A DNA stretch of 64,000 nucleotides from CAVOHU01 sp963817885 (GTDB lineage Bacteria; Acidobacteriota; Vicinamibacteria; Vicinamibacterales; JAKQTR01), in NCBI GenBank assembly GCA_963817885.1, contig CAWFQE010000009.1:186001-250000 (forward strand), written 5' to 3'. Positions 16,102-24,649 of the stretch are shown piece after piece (positions within the stretch are counted from its first letter, which is position 1; every line of letters starts with the position of its first letter). The notes beneath the pieces were generated by a model, which was not told the origin of the DNA, ran no database searches, and saw only the letters and a program-made list of their open reading frames with translations. The translations under genes were made by a program, and so were the position numbers.

Positions 16102-16776
16102 GGCCGTCCCTGCTGCGTGAGCAATCCTGACTACAGGCTACGCCTCAACGGTACCCCATCGAAGATGGCCGATTCTACGGCCCGTATCCGACAATCTCAA
16201 TCGTTATTTGTCGCGCCTGCCCGGTTGCCGCGCCCCGAAACCGGCCGAAATCGGAAGCCCGACCCTGTTCGAGCCCAGAGCGCGCCGTTCCGCTGGCTGC
16301 ACCAGTGAGCCTGTAACCATAAGACACAACATGACTTACAACGACGGTAGCGCGGCCTCCCCTCTGGCTGAGCTCCCGCGTGGACAGTGTGGTGCGCCAC
16401 ATGCTTACTAAAGGGCCGACCCGAGCCGGAGATCGAAGTGAACCTCGTGTCACGGCCGTAAACATCTTCTGTTCAATAAGATGGCACGATCTCACGAATG
16501 GTTGGTGTCTGAAACCGTCAAATCGGCGGATCTGCCGGATTTCGGGGCATCGTTGGCCGGTCGGACGGAGGGGGCCCGGCCGTTTCATCCGCGCCAACGT
16601 GCAGCAGCGTCTATCCGGACATGCGCCTGGGCCAGGCGGTCGCCGACGCTCGGAGGGTCGTCTCGAAGGTCGCTGAACTCAACTCGCGGCGCCGGCACGC
16701 CTCGATGGATTGGGCGATGGCTTGACGCCCGGCTGGCAGGGGGCCGACAATTCCCAAGTCCCCCTGGAGATTGCCC
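16102..16776. other. 675-bp intergenic region with no recognised gene
   Basis: The open frames here are short, mutually overlapping and low in family resemblance. The stretch 16320-16500 is less GC-rich than its surroundings (for example AACATGACTTACAACGACG). At 16621-16725 a 34-codon frame encodes PDMRLGQAVADARRVV, resembling the 'PD-RLGQ' motif of short conserved bacterial proteins, so this may be a decayed or frameshifted small gene. No tRNA fold was found. Confidence 0.45.
16722..16751 (+). promoter_or_regulatory. Candidate promoter of the di-haem cytochrome gene
   Basis: TTGACG (-35, 16722-16727) and GACAAT (-10, 16746-16751) are spaced 18 bp apart. Predicted transcription starts about 18 nt before the ATG at 16777, leaving room for the GGAG ribosome site at 16765-16768. 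Confidence 0.45.
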
Positions 16777-17577
16777 ATGTCACGTCGTCATACCTGCCTG
16801 ACGCTCGCAATTCTTTCAACGGCGCTCGTTGTCACCGTCGGGGCGTGCGGAGGCAGCTCCCAGGCACCCGCCGACCAGGCAAAGGCCGCAGCATCGGCCG
16901 CACAGCAGCCGAAGTCCGCGCAGGCGATTCTCAAGGAAATGGACGACCATTTCGCCAGGGTCCGCGAGATCGAAGAAGCGGCGATCAGAGGCGACCTTGA
17001 CGGGATGAAGGCGCCGGCTCTGGCCATCGCCCAGGTGGGGAGCGGCGCCGGCCTGCCGACAGGGTCCGAGGTCTACGTCGCCGACATGAAGAAATCGGCC
17101 GGTGCCGTGGCTGCCGCGATGACCGTGGCCAACGGGGCGACCGCCACCGCGGCGATGGTGGCCACCTGCGGGACGTGCCATGCGGGCAGCAAGGCCACAC
17201 CGAAGTTCCCGGACGTGATCATGCCCGTCATGGTTCCCGGAACGCAGAGCCACATGCTGATGCACCAGTACGCGGTCGACCTGATGTACCAGGGGCTCGC
17301 TATTCCATCCGACGAACTGTGGAAGAAGGGCGCCGAAGCCATGCGGGCTTCGCCGTTGGCGGATCGGGATCTGCCGAAGGATGCGAAGCTGACGAAGGAG
17401 GTCCTGTTGTCGGAGTCGCGCGTGCACGACATCGCCGAGCGCGCGACGAAAGCGAGCGACCAGGCCGCCAAAGTCGCGATCTACGGCGAAGTCATCGGCA
17501 GCTGCGCGTCCTGCCACGGCCTGCACGGCTCGGTGTGGGGACCTGGCCTGCCGCGAACCGAGGGAAGAGGGTACTAG
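16777..17577 (+). CDS. Di-haem c-type cytochrome lipoprotein
   Basis: A 266-residue exported protein. The ATG at 16777 is preferred over an upstream TTG because GGAG is correctly spaced. The signal peptide ends VTVGAC with Cys24 as the lipidated residue. Residues 30-50 are an Ala/Gln-rich tether. Two c-type haem sites are visible, CGTCH at 131-135 and CASCH at 243-247, separated by helical sequence with several Met/His candidates for distal ligands (VMVPGTQSHMLMHQYAVD). The layout resembles small periplasmic electron carriers such as cytochrome c556/c'-like proteins. No oxidase or reductase genes adjoin it, so the electron partner is unknown. The next gene, exonuclease III, is only 39 bp away but functionally unrelated. 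Confidence 0.82.
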   Translation: MSRRHTCLTLAILSTALVVTVGACGGSSQAPADQAKAAASAAQQPKSAQAILKEMDDHFARVREIEEAAIRGDLDGMKAPALAIAQVGSGAGLPTGSEVYVADMKKSAGAVAAAMTVANGATATAAMVATCGTCHAGSKATPKFPDVIMPVMVPGTQSHMLMHQYAVDLMYQGLAIPSDELWKKGAEAMRASPLADRDLPKDAKLTKEVLLSESRVHDIAERATKASDQAAKVAIYGEVIGSCASCHGLHGSVWGPGLPRTEGRGY

Positions 17578-17616
17578 CGGCCTGTCCAGGCCGCTCTGAC
17601 GCAGACAGGGAACCTC

Positions 17617-18366
17617 GTGAGAATCGCGACCTGGAACGTCAATGGCATCCGGGCGCGTGCGGCCCAGGTGGTCGAGTGGCTCGCCGGTGAACGGCCGGAC
17701 GTGGTGTGCCTGCAGGAGTTGAAAGCCACCTCCGAGCAGGTCCCGCCGGAGTTGCTCGCCCTCGAGGACTACTGGGGATACTGGCACGGCACCCGCGCGT
17801 ACTCCGGCGTGGCCCTTCTCGTTCGGAAGTCCCTCGCGCCAGACTGGCCGTCATTCAACCACCCCGAGTTCGACCACGAAACGCGCATCGTCGTCGCCGA
17901 TGTCCGGGGCCTGGCGATTGCGTCGGTGTACGTCCCGAACGGCGGGAAGGAATTCCCTCCGAAGATTCGCTTCCTCGAAGCGCTGGCCGGCATGGCCGCG
18001 ACGCACAAGGCCGCCGGCCGGCCGCTCGTCGTGTGCGGCGACCTCAACGTCGCCCACCGCGACATCGATGTGCATCCCAAAGAGCGGAAGCCGACCGCCA
18101 TCGGCCAGCTCCCCGAGGAGCGGGCGCTGTTCGATCGCCTTCTCGAACAGGGACTGGTCGACGTCGGCCGGACGCTGAATCCGGCCGACGACCAGTATTT
18201 CACCTGGTGGGCGCCGTGGCGCGGCATGCGCCAGCGCAATATCGGGTGGCGGCTGGACTACATTCTAGCCAGTGAAGGTCTCGCCGAGAGGGCCGTGGCC
18301 TGCCCGGCATTCCGCGAAGTGGGCACCAGCGATCACGGCCCGGTCATCGCCACATTCGAAGACTAG
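17617..18366 (+). CDS. xthA: Exodeoxyribonuclease III (AP endonuclease)
   Basis: A repair nuclease that cuts at abasic sites and trims 3' ends with Mg2+. The 249-residue protein is normal length. Catalytic residues are in place: metal ligand Glu34 (CLQELKAT), Tyr105 (VYVPNGG), Asp142/Asn144 in GDLNVAHRDIDV, and the C-terminal Asp239-His240 in GTSDHGPVI. 'TWWAPWRGMRQRNIGWRLDYIL' fits the ExoIII branch. The start is GTG 17617, giving MRIATWNVNGIRAR. It lies between a cytochrome gene and a thiol-redox pair on the same strand and is probably only loosely co-transcribed with them. Confidence 0.93.
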   Translation: MRIATWNVNGIRARAAQVVEWLAGERPDVVCLQELKATSEQVPPELLALEDYWGYWHGTRAYSGVALLVRKSLAPDWPSFNHPEFDHETRIVVADVRGLAIASVYVPNGGKEFPPKIRFLEALAGMAATHKAAGRPLVVCGDLNVAHRDIDVHPKERKPTAIGQLPEERALFDRLLEQGLVDVGRTLNPADDQYFTWWAPWRGMRQRNIGWRLDYILASEGLAERAVACPAFREVGTSDHGPVIATFED

Positions 18367-18391
18367 CAGCGTCGCGGGTAGAATGGTCGGC

Positions 18392-19279
18392 ATGCACAGG
18401 TTGACCTCTCGTGCCGGGGTCCCGCTCTCTGCGGGCCTCGCGCTCTTTCTGTCCGCATCGCCGGTTGTGGCCCAGGTTGAGGCCTCGCGCCGTGTTGCCG
18501 CCCCACACGTGTCGGTCGAACTGATCGTCGACAGCGAGGCACCCGGACCGGGCGGATCGATGTGGGTCGGATTGCGCTTCGAGCTCGAGCCCCAGTGGCA
18601 CATCTACTGGCAGAACCCCGGCGATTCCGGAGGCCCTCCGCAGGCCGTGTGGAAGCTCCCGCCGGGACTTACTGCAGGCGCCTTCGAGTGGCCGGCGCCG
18701 GAGCGGATCGATTCGGACGGAATCGTCAGCTACGGCTACCGAGGCGTGGCGGTGCTGCCGGCAGAGATCAGGACGAGCAGACCGGCAGGTGCTCGCCCCG
18801 GGATCTTGGGAGAGACGATCGCCGCCTCAGTCAAGTGGCTCATCTGCAAAGACATGTGCCTGCCGGGCCAGGCGCAGCTCGCCCTGCGCCTTCCGCTTGG
18901 CGCAGCCGATCGCGGCATGGTCCCCACCTGGAGCTCGGCGTTGAGGGAGGCCCGGGCCAGGGTGCCTGGTCCGGCCCCGCGCGGATGGACCGCCACGGCC
19001 AGGAATGCGCCGGACGCATTTCTTGTGGATGTCCTGACCGGCGAACGCATGTCGACCGGCGTCTTCTTCCCGGTCGATCCCGGCCAGATCGAGGACTCCG
19101 TTGCACAGGAAGTGACGGCAATCCCGGGCGGGCTCCGATTCAAGTTGCACCGTTCCCCCCAGTTGACCAAAGATCCAACTGCGCTTCGAGGCGTCGTGAC
19201 TCTGCCTGGCGGGCGGGCGTTCTTCGTGACGGTTCCTGTGGTTCCTTCATCGGGAGGAAAGCGAGGGAGCGCGCCATGA
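18392..19279 (+). CDS. Exported DsbD N-terminal-domain-like protein
   Basis: A 295-residue protein with a signal peptide (residues 1-28, ending SPVVAQ). The start is ATG 18392; an in-frame ATG three codons earlier is possible. The mature part matches the periplasmic alpha domain of DsbD/ScsB: 'LRFELEPQWHIYWQNPGDSG' and 'GPPQAVWKLP', then 'FEWPAPERI' and 'VSYGYRGVAVLP'. The cysteine pair is Cys152/Cys156 in LICKDMCLPGQA. The membrane beta domain and the thioredoxin gamma domain of full DsbD are absent, so this is a free alpha-like module. It overlaps the next gene by ATGA, and that gene encodes a redoxin, so the two likely act together on periplasmic thiols or copper/antioxidant functions. Confidence 0.82.
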   Translation: MHRLTSRAGVPLSAGLALFLSASPVVAQVEASRRVAAPHVSVELIVDSEAPGPGGSMWVGLRFELEPQWHIYWQNPGDSGGPPQAVWKLPPGLTAGAFEWPAPERIDSDGIVSYGYRGVAVLPAEIRTSRPAGARPGILGETIAASVKWLICKDMCLPGQAQLALRLPLGAADRGMVPTWSSALREARARVPGPAPRGWTATARNAPDAFLVDVLTGERMSTGVFFPVDPGQIEDSVAQEVTAIPGGLRFKLHRSPQLTKDPTALRGVVTLPGGRAFFVTVPVVPSSGGKRGSAP

Positions 19280-19902
19280 AACCGCGGACGGCTCAATCGT
19301 GCCTGATCGCGCTGATGCTCGTCACGGCGCCGGCGATCGCGCTGGCGGCGAAGGTCGGAGATCTTGCACCCCAGTTCACCGCCAAGGACACGCGCGGCCG
19401 GATCTACAGGCTGGCCGATCTCAAGGACCGGTGGGTGGTGCTGGAGTGGCACAACCAGGGCTGTCCGTACGTCAAGAAGCACTATGACAGCGGGAACATG
19501 CAGCGGCTCCAGCAGACGTGGACCGCGAAAGGCGTGGTCTGGCTGACCGTCATCTCGTCGGGGCCAGGCATGCAGGGCCATGTCACCGCCGAAGAGGCCG
19601 ACGCGTACGTGAAGGCCCAGAAGGCCGAGCCAACGGCCGTGCTGCTGGATCCCGACGGCGATCTCGGCCATCTCTACGACGCCCTGACGACGCCCCACAT
19701 GTTCGTCATCAATCCGAGGGGCGTGCTGATCTACAACGGCGCCATCGACGACAAGCCCTCCACCGATCAGAGCGACGTGGCGGGAGCCTTCAACTTCGTC
19801 TCCGCGGCGCTTGTCGAGGCGATGGCGGGCAGGCCGGTCTCGAAGCCCACATCGAGGCCCTACGGTTGTTCGGTCAAGTACGCGAGCCCCGGGAAGAAAT
19901 AG
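19276..19902 (+). CDS. Exported redoxin (thioredoxin-fold) protein
   Basis: A 208-residue protein starting at ATG 19276, which overlaps the preceding stop (ATGA). A signal peptide covers residues 1-25 (MLVTAPAIALAA). The AhpC/TlpA-like fold is seen in 'KVGDLAPQFTAKDTRGR', 'WVVLEWHNQGCPYVKKHY' (Cys63) and 'TPHMFVINPRGVLIYNGAIDD'. There is one active-site cysteine rather than CxxC, plus a second cysteine near the C-terminus (RPYGCSVKY), so it may act as an atypical two-cysteine peroxiredoxin or an acceptor for the DsbD-like protein. The GCPYVKKHY motif is typical of this exported redoxin group. It ends 6 bp before the GH3 gene. Confidence 0.85.
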   Translation: MKPRTAQSCLIALMLVTAPAIALAAKVGDLAPQFTAKDTRGRIYRLADLKDRWVVLEWHNQGCPYVKKHYDSGNMQRLQQTWTAKGVVWLTVISSGPGMQGHVTAEEADAYVKAQKAEPTAVLLDPDGDLGHLYDALTTPHMFVINPRGVLIYNGAIDDKPSTDQSDVAGAFNFVSAALVEAMAGRPVSKPTSRPYGCSVKYASPGKK

Positions 19903-19908
19903 TCTCGA

Positions 19909-22641
19909 ATGCGATTGAAGTTGCCAGGGCCTGGGGTCCTCGCGGCGTGCGCCGCGATGCTCTTGTCGCTGACCTCGTTCGCGCGAACGGCCGGGAACGA
20001 TCAGGAGCCGGCCAACGCCAGGTACACGAACCCGGACGTGCCGGCTGCCGAGCGCGTGCGGGATCTGATCTCCCGCCTGACCCTCGAAGAAAAAGTCGCG
20101 CAGCTCCAGCACTCGACGCCCGCCATCGACCGCCTCGGTGTCCCCGCTTACAACTGGTGGAACGAGGCACTGCACGGCGTGGCCCGGGCCGGCCGGGCCA
20201 CCGTGTTTCCGCAGGCGATCGGGCTCGCTGCCACATGGGACTTCTCACTGCTGAACCGCGTCGCGACCTCGATTTCGGACGAAGCCCGCGCCAAGCACCA
20301 CGACTTTGCCCGGCGAGGCCAGCGCGGCATCTACCAGGGCCTGACCTTCTGGTCGCCCAACATCAACATCTTCCGCGACCCCCGGTGGGGCCGGGGCATG
20401 GAAACCTACGGCGAGGATCCGTACCTGGTCGGGCGGCTCGCTGTTGCATTCGTCAAGGGGATGCAGGGCGACGACCCGAAGTACCTCAAGACGATCGCCA
20501 CGCCCAAGCACTTCGCGGTCCACAGCGGCCCGGAGTCGGATCGTCACGTGTTCGATGCGGAGATCGACTCACGGGACCTGCGCGACACCTACCTGCCGGC
20601 GTTCGAAATGGCCGTTCGTGACGGTGGCGCCTGGTCGGTCATGTGCGCCTACAACCGGGTGCTCGGCTCGCCGGCGTGCGCCAGCCCGCTGCTGCTCGAC
20701 ACGATCCTCCGGCGGGAATGGGGCTTCGGTGGATACGTCGTGTCGGATTGCGGAGCGATCGACGACATCTCCCAGACACACAAGGTCGCCCGTGACCCGG
20801 CCGAGGCGTCGGCGATGGCTCTCAAGACCGGCTGCGATCTGAGTTGCGGCACAACCTATGCGGCGCTGACAGACGCCGTGAAGCGGGGCCTGGCGACCGA
20901 ACGCGAAATCGACACGGCGCTCGAGCGCCTCTTCACCGCGCGCTTCCGGCTCGGCATGTTCGATCCGCCGGGCCGCGTGAAGTTCGCGCAGACACCGATC
21001 ACCGTCGTCGACGGGCCGGCGCATCAGGCATTGGCGCTCGAAGCGGCCCGGGAATCGATCGTCCTCCTGAAGAACGAAGGCAGGATTCTCCCTCTCGGCA
21101 AGGACACGAAGACCATCGCGGTCGTCGGGCCCAACGCCGACGACGCGGAAGTGCTGCTCGGCAACTACAACGGGACCCCGGGCAGGAGCGTCACACCGCT
21201 CGAGGGCATTCGCCGAAAAGTCGGCGCAGCGTCCCGCGTGCTCTACGCGCAGGGCGCCGATTGGGCGGAGGGTCTGCCGGCCTTCGAGGTGGTGCCCGCC
21301 TCCGCGCTGCGGACGATCAAGGACCGGCGCGTGGTCGCGGGGTTGACCGGCGAGTATTTCAATCTCGGCCCAGTGGCGCAGACGCAGGCCGGCCCGTCGT
21401 GGGATTCGGCGACTCTCACGTTCCCGGACCTGTCGGGCGCGCCGGCGTTCAGCAAGGTCGACAGCCGGCTCGATCTCAAGTGGTTCGACGCTGCCCCCGA
21501 CCCGCGCCTGCGCGGCAGTGAATTCGCGGTCCGCTGGACCGGGCTGCTGTTGCCCCCGGTCTCAGGCAGCTACCAGGTTGGCGGATATGGCTGCACCGGG
21601 TTCCGGCTGTATCTCGACGACGCGCTGCTCGTCGAGTACAAGAGCAACCACGAGCCATCGAAGAAGGCGAAGGCCGTGACACTCGAAGCAGGCCGGGGCT
21701 ACAAGCTGCGCATCGAGTACTTCAACCGCGGCAGCGACGCACGATTCCAGCTGCTGTGGACACGTCCCAACCGCCAGCTCGAGGCGAACGCCCTTTCGGT
21801 CGCCCGGCAGGCCGATGTCATTGTCGCGATGATGGGGCTGTCTCCCCGCCTCGAGGGCGAGGAGATGGAGGTTCCGGTGGCGGGTTTCAAGGGAGGCGAC
21901 CGGCTGACGCTCGACCTGCCGGCTGCCCAGCAACAGCTGCTCGAGCAGCTTGTGGCCCTGGGCAAGCCGGTTGTCCTCGTCCTGCTCAACGGGAGTGCGC
22001 TCGCCGTGAACTGGGCCGCCGATCACGTTCCGGCGATCGTCGAAGCCTGGTATCCCGGACAGGCGGCGGGAACGGCCATCGCCGACGTGCTGTTCGGCGA
22101 CTACAGCCCGGCCGGGCGCCTGCCGGTCACCTTCTACCAGTCGATCGACCAGTTGCCGGCGTTCTCGGACTACCGCATGGCCGGCAGAACCTACCGCTAC
22201 TTCACGGGCGTCCCGCTGTATCCGTTCGGCTTCGGCCTCAGCTACGCGCAATTCGCGTATCGCAAGCTGATGGTGTCGTCCCATGTGCTCAGCGGGCAGG
22301 ACCTCGCGGTGTCGGTAGAGGTCGAGAACACGGGAAAGGTCGCCGGCGACGAGGTCGTCCAGCTGTATGTCACCGATGAGGAGGCATCGGTCCCGGTGCC
22401 CGTGCGGGCGCTGCAAGGCTTCGAGCGGATCAGGCTCGCGCCGGGCGAGCGTCGAACCGTCCGGTTCGTGCTCACGCCTCACCAGCTGGCGGTCGTCGAC
22501 AACGCAGGGCGGCGAGTTCTTCAACCAGGGGGATTCGAAATTGCGGTCGGCGGCAAGCAACCCGGCTTCACGGGCCGCGCCGATGCAGCGACCACGCAGG
22601 TCCTGAAGGCGCGGTTCGAGGTGACGGCTGGAGTCCAGTGA
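19909..22641 (+). CDS. Exported glycoside hydrolase family 3 beta-glycosidase with PA14 insert
   Basis: The 910-residue protein has a signal peptide (to about residue 28), a GH3 N-terminal barrel, a GH3 C-terminal alpha/beta domain, an inserted PA14 domain (about 478-620) and a fibronectin-III-like C-terminus (about 800-890). The catalytic nucleophile is Asp280 in GYVVSDCGAIDDI. 'YNWWNEALHGVAR' and 'TVFPQAIGLAATWD' resemble the beta-xylosidase/beta-glucosidase branch used on plant polysaccharides. PA14 placement inside the C-terminal domain is known in GH3 enzymes and shapes oligosaccharide specificity. The start ATG is 6 bp after the redoxin gene. The substrate (xylo- or gluco-oligosaccharide) is undecided. 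The gene is convergent with the radical SAM gene. Confidence 0.93.
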   Translation: MRLKLPGPGVLAACAAMLLSLTSFARTAGNDQEPANARYTNPDVPAAERVRDLISRLTLEEKVAQLQHSTPAIDRLGVPAYNWWNEALHGVARAGRATVFPQAIGLAATWDFSLLNRVATSISDEARAKHHDFARRGQRGIYQGLTFWSPNINIFRDPRWGRGMETYGEDPYLVGRLAVAFVKGMQGDDPKYLKTIATPKHFAVHSGPESDRHVFDAEIDSRDLRDTYLPAFEMAVRDGGAWSVMCAYNRVLGSPACASPLLLDTILRREWGFGGYVVSDCGAIDDISQTHKVARDPAEASAMALKTGCDLSCGTTYAALTDAVKRGLATEREIDTALERLFTARFRLGMFDPPGRVKFAQTPITVVDGPAHQALALEAARESIVLLKNEGRILPLGKDTKTIAVVGPNADDAEVLLGNYNGTPGRSVTPLEGIRRKVGAASRVLYAQGADWAEGLPAFEVVPASALRTIKDRRVVAGLTGEYFNLGPVAQTQAGPSWDSATLTFPDLSGAPAFSKVDSRLDLKWFDAAPDPRLRGSEFAVRWTGLLLPPVSGSYQVGGYGCTGFRLYLDDALLVEYKSNHEPSKKAKAVTLEAGRGYKLRIEYFNRGSDARFQLLWTRPNRQLEANALSVARQADVIVAMMGLSPRLEGEEMEVPVAGFKGGDRLTLDLPAAQQQLLEQLVALGKPVVLVLLNGSALAVNWAADHVPAIVEAWYPGQAAGTAIADVLFGDYSPAGRLPVTFYQSIDQLPAFSDYRMAGRTYRYFTGVPLYPFGFGLSYAQFAYRKLMVSSHVLSGQDLAVSVEVENTGKVAGDEVVQLYVTDEEASVPVPVRALQGFERIRLAPGERRTVRFVLTPHQLAVVDNAGRRVLQPGGFEIAVGGKQPGFTGRADAATTQVLKARFEVTAGVQ

Positions 22642-22677
22642 CGCGAGCCGGCTGGCTGCCACGATACTGCGCCGAGG

Positions 22678-23886
22678 TCAGTAGACGAATTCTCTCACGT
22701 CGTACTCGGCCATCCGCGGCGGTGGACCCGCGAATCTCACAGCCGATCGAATCGCTAGCTCCTGGGCCCTCCGCTCGGACGCCGTCAGCGCGCCGATGTC
22801 CTGCTCGAGCGCGTGAATCGGGTAGCTGGTTCCGGGGATCTCGACCAGGTCGCTGAAGTAGAGCAGATCCCGTTCGTCCAGATTCATCTCGTTGAGCGCC
22901 ACCACCGTGTCGCTCGCATGCCCGCCGGCGAACCGGCTGCCGCCGAGGCCGATCATGACAATCACACCGAGCGAGAGGCCGGCCGCCTTGATCGCGCGTG
23001 CCGTGTCGATCGCGTCGCGGGCGGTGCCGGGCTTGCGCACGAACTCCAGCAGCGGATCGTGCCCCGATTCCAGGCCGAGGTAGACCCGGCGGAGCCCGAG
23101 CGCCCGGAGCTCCGCGTAGTCGGCTGCCGTCTTCCGGGCGCCGGTGAAACCGTCGACGAACGCGAAGACGCCGGGCGCCCCAGGTCCAAGGCGCCGGGAC
23201 AGGATCTCGAACATCGGGCGCAGCCGGGCCATCGGCACCGCCAGGGCATTGGCCGCGCCAAGGAACACTCCGCGGGACCGCAGGCTGCGTGACTCGCCGA
23301 GATACTCGAGCACCTCGTCGACGTGCCGCTCGAACTCGCCGGGCGTTTTCACGCGATACCCGTCGTGATAGAGATCGCAGAACGTGCAGGTATTGAACGA
23401 GCAGCCTTCGGTCGCCTGCACGACGACCGACAGGTACTGATCCGGAGGAAGAATGCCGACGGGCCGGTAGACCCGTTCGAAGGCGTGCTCGTCCTGGCGG
23501 GCAGACGCGGCATCGAACCGCGCCGCGCGGCCGGCGAACTCGCGCAGGTCGGAGAGGTCTCGAACGCCTGCAGGCTCGTCCCAGCTCCAGCGGACTCCGT
23601 CGAGCGACGCAAGCAGGCGCGCGATCACGCCGGCGCCCTGGTCGATGATCGTGTCGCGGTCCCTCACAGGAACGACCCGGCGGAACCTGGCGGATCCCTC
23701 GTGCCACTTCTCGATCACGGCTCCGCTCAGGCCGCGCCTGTAAGTATGGCTGTCGAGGTGGAAACTGTAGAGCCTGCCGCCGCGGTCGTACGAGACCACG
23801 AGGTGATCGTCCACCATCACGGCGAGCGAGTGCCCCTTGACGCTGATGACGTACGCCGAGCCGGCCAGATACCCTCGAAGGACCAT
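22678..23886 (-). CDS. Radical SAM protein with CX4CX2C cluster motif
   Basis: The 402-residue protein has a unique N-terminal domain of about 140 residues (small beta segments, 'GHSLAVMVDDHLVVSYDRGGRLY'), then a radical SAM barrel. The 4Fe-4S ligands are Cys162, Cys167 and Cys170 in EGCSFNTCTFCDLY. The spacing is C-x4-C-x2-C, the variant found in the GCS(W/F)N-CTFC group rather than the commonest CX3CX2C. Downstream blocks are 'GVFLGAANALAVP', 'YLGLESGHDPLLEFVRKPGT' and 'VIVMIGLGGSRF', with 'FSDLVEIPGTSYP' near the end. The reaction is unknown. Its ATG lies 26 bp from that of the divergent HAD gene, so the two share control sequence. Confidence 0.87.
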   Translation of the reverse strand: MVLRGYLAGSAYVISVKGHSLAVMVDDHLVVSYDRGGRLYSFHLDSHTYRRGLSGAVIEKWHEGSARFRRVVPVRDRDTIIDQGAGVIARLLASLDGVRWSWDEPAGVRDLSDLREFAGRAARFDAASARQDEHAFERVYRPVGILPPDQYLSVVVQATEGCSFNTCTFCDLYHDGYRVKTPGEFERHVDEVLEYLGESRSLRSRGVFLGAANALAVPMARLRPMFEILSRRLGPGAPGVFAFVDGFTGARKTAADYAELRALGLRRVYLGLESGHDPLLEFVRKPGTARDAIDTARAIKAAGLSLGVIVMIGLGGSRFAGGHASDTVVALNEMNLDERDLLYFSDLVEIPGTSYPIHALEQDIGALTASERRAQELAIRSAVRFAGPPPRMAEYDVREFVY

Positions 23887-23912
23887 CGAGCAGAAGTATA
23901 GTAGGTGAACTG

Positions 23913-24617
23913 ATGTCCGACTTTCAGGTTACCACCGTCTTCCTGGATGCCGGTGGGGTGCTCGTCTACCCGAACTGGCGGCTGGTCAGCGACGCCCTTG
24001 CGCGACACGGGGTCCAGGCTTCTCCGTCCCGCCTCGAGGCTGCCGATCCGCCGACCAAGAGAGCCCTCGACGTGGCGCCGACGGTCAAGACGACGAACGA
24101 CGACCAGCGGGGGTTCCTGTATTTCGACCTGATCCTGAAGCACGCAGGGATTCCGCCCGGCCCCGCCACCGACGCGGCGCTGGCAGAACTGCGCGGGTAC
24201 CACGAGCGCTACGGGCTGTGGGACTATGTGCCGGACCATGTCGTGCCGGCCCTCCGCCGCCTTCGCGACGCGAACCTCCGGCTGGTCGTCGTGTCGAACT
24301 CCAACGGCACCGTCAGGACGATGTTCGATCGCGTCGGGTTGCTCCCCTACCTGGACCTTGTCATCGACTCGGGCGAGGAGGGCATCGAGAAGCCCGACCC
24401 CCGGCTGTTCCTGCGGGCGCTCGATCGCTCGGGCGCATCCCCAGAGACGACGATCCACACCGGCGACCTCTACGAGATCGACATCGTCGGGGCAAGGGGC
24501 GCAGGACTGAGAGCCGTCCTGATCGATGCGGCCGGATTGTACGAAGGTGCCGATTGTCCCCGCGTCGCCTCGTTCAGCGAGTTCGTCGACGGACTGCTCG
24601 CGGGGCGCTTTCGATGA
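23913..24617 (+). CDS. HAD-superfamily hydrolase
   Basis: A 234-residue cytoplasmic phosphatase-type protein. The nucleophile is Asp12 in FLDAGGVLVYP, giving the DxG form rather than DxD, as in several HAD-IA groups. Motif II is VVSNSNGT, the lysine is in IEKPDPRLF, and the acidic motif is TGDLYEIDIVGA. A helical cap lies between residues about 25 and 95. A likely role is dephosphorylation of a small metabolite or removal of damaged phosphometabolites; the substrate cannot be read from sequence. It is divergent from the radical SAM gene and 32 bp upstream of the amidohydrolase gene. Confidence 0.85.
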   Translation: MSDFQVTTVFLDAGGVLVYPNWRLVSDALARHGVQASPSRLEAADPPTKRALDVAPTVKTTNDDQRGFLYFDLILKHAGIPPGPATDAALAELRGYHERYGLWDYVPDHVVPALRRLRDANLRLVVVSNSNGTVRTMFDRVGLLPYLDLVIDSGEEGIEKPDPRLFLRALDRSGASPETTIHTGDLYEIDIVGARGAGLRAVLIDAAGLYEGADCPRVASFSEFVDGLLAGRFR

Positions 24618-24649
24618 CTGATTCACAGGATCCTGAAGGAGCCGAAAGT

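Noticed and set aside
16175..16597. Minus-strand 140-codon open frame in the 16.1-16.8 kb gap
   Set aside because: There is no motif, no ribosome site and it is Arg/Gly/Ser-rich. I treat the region as non-coding apart from the possible small gene noted.
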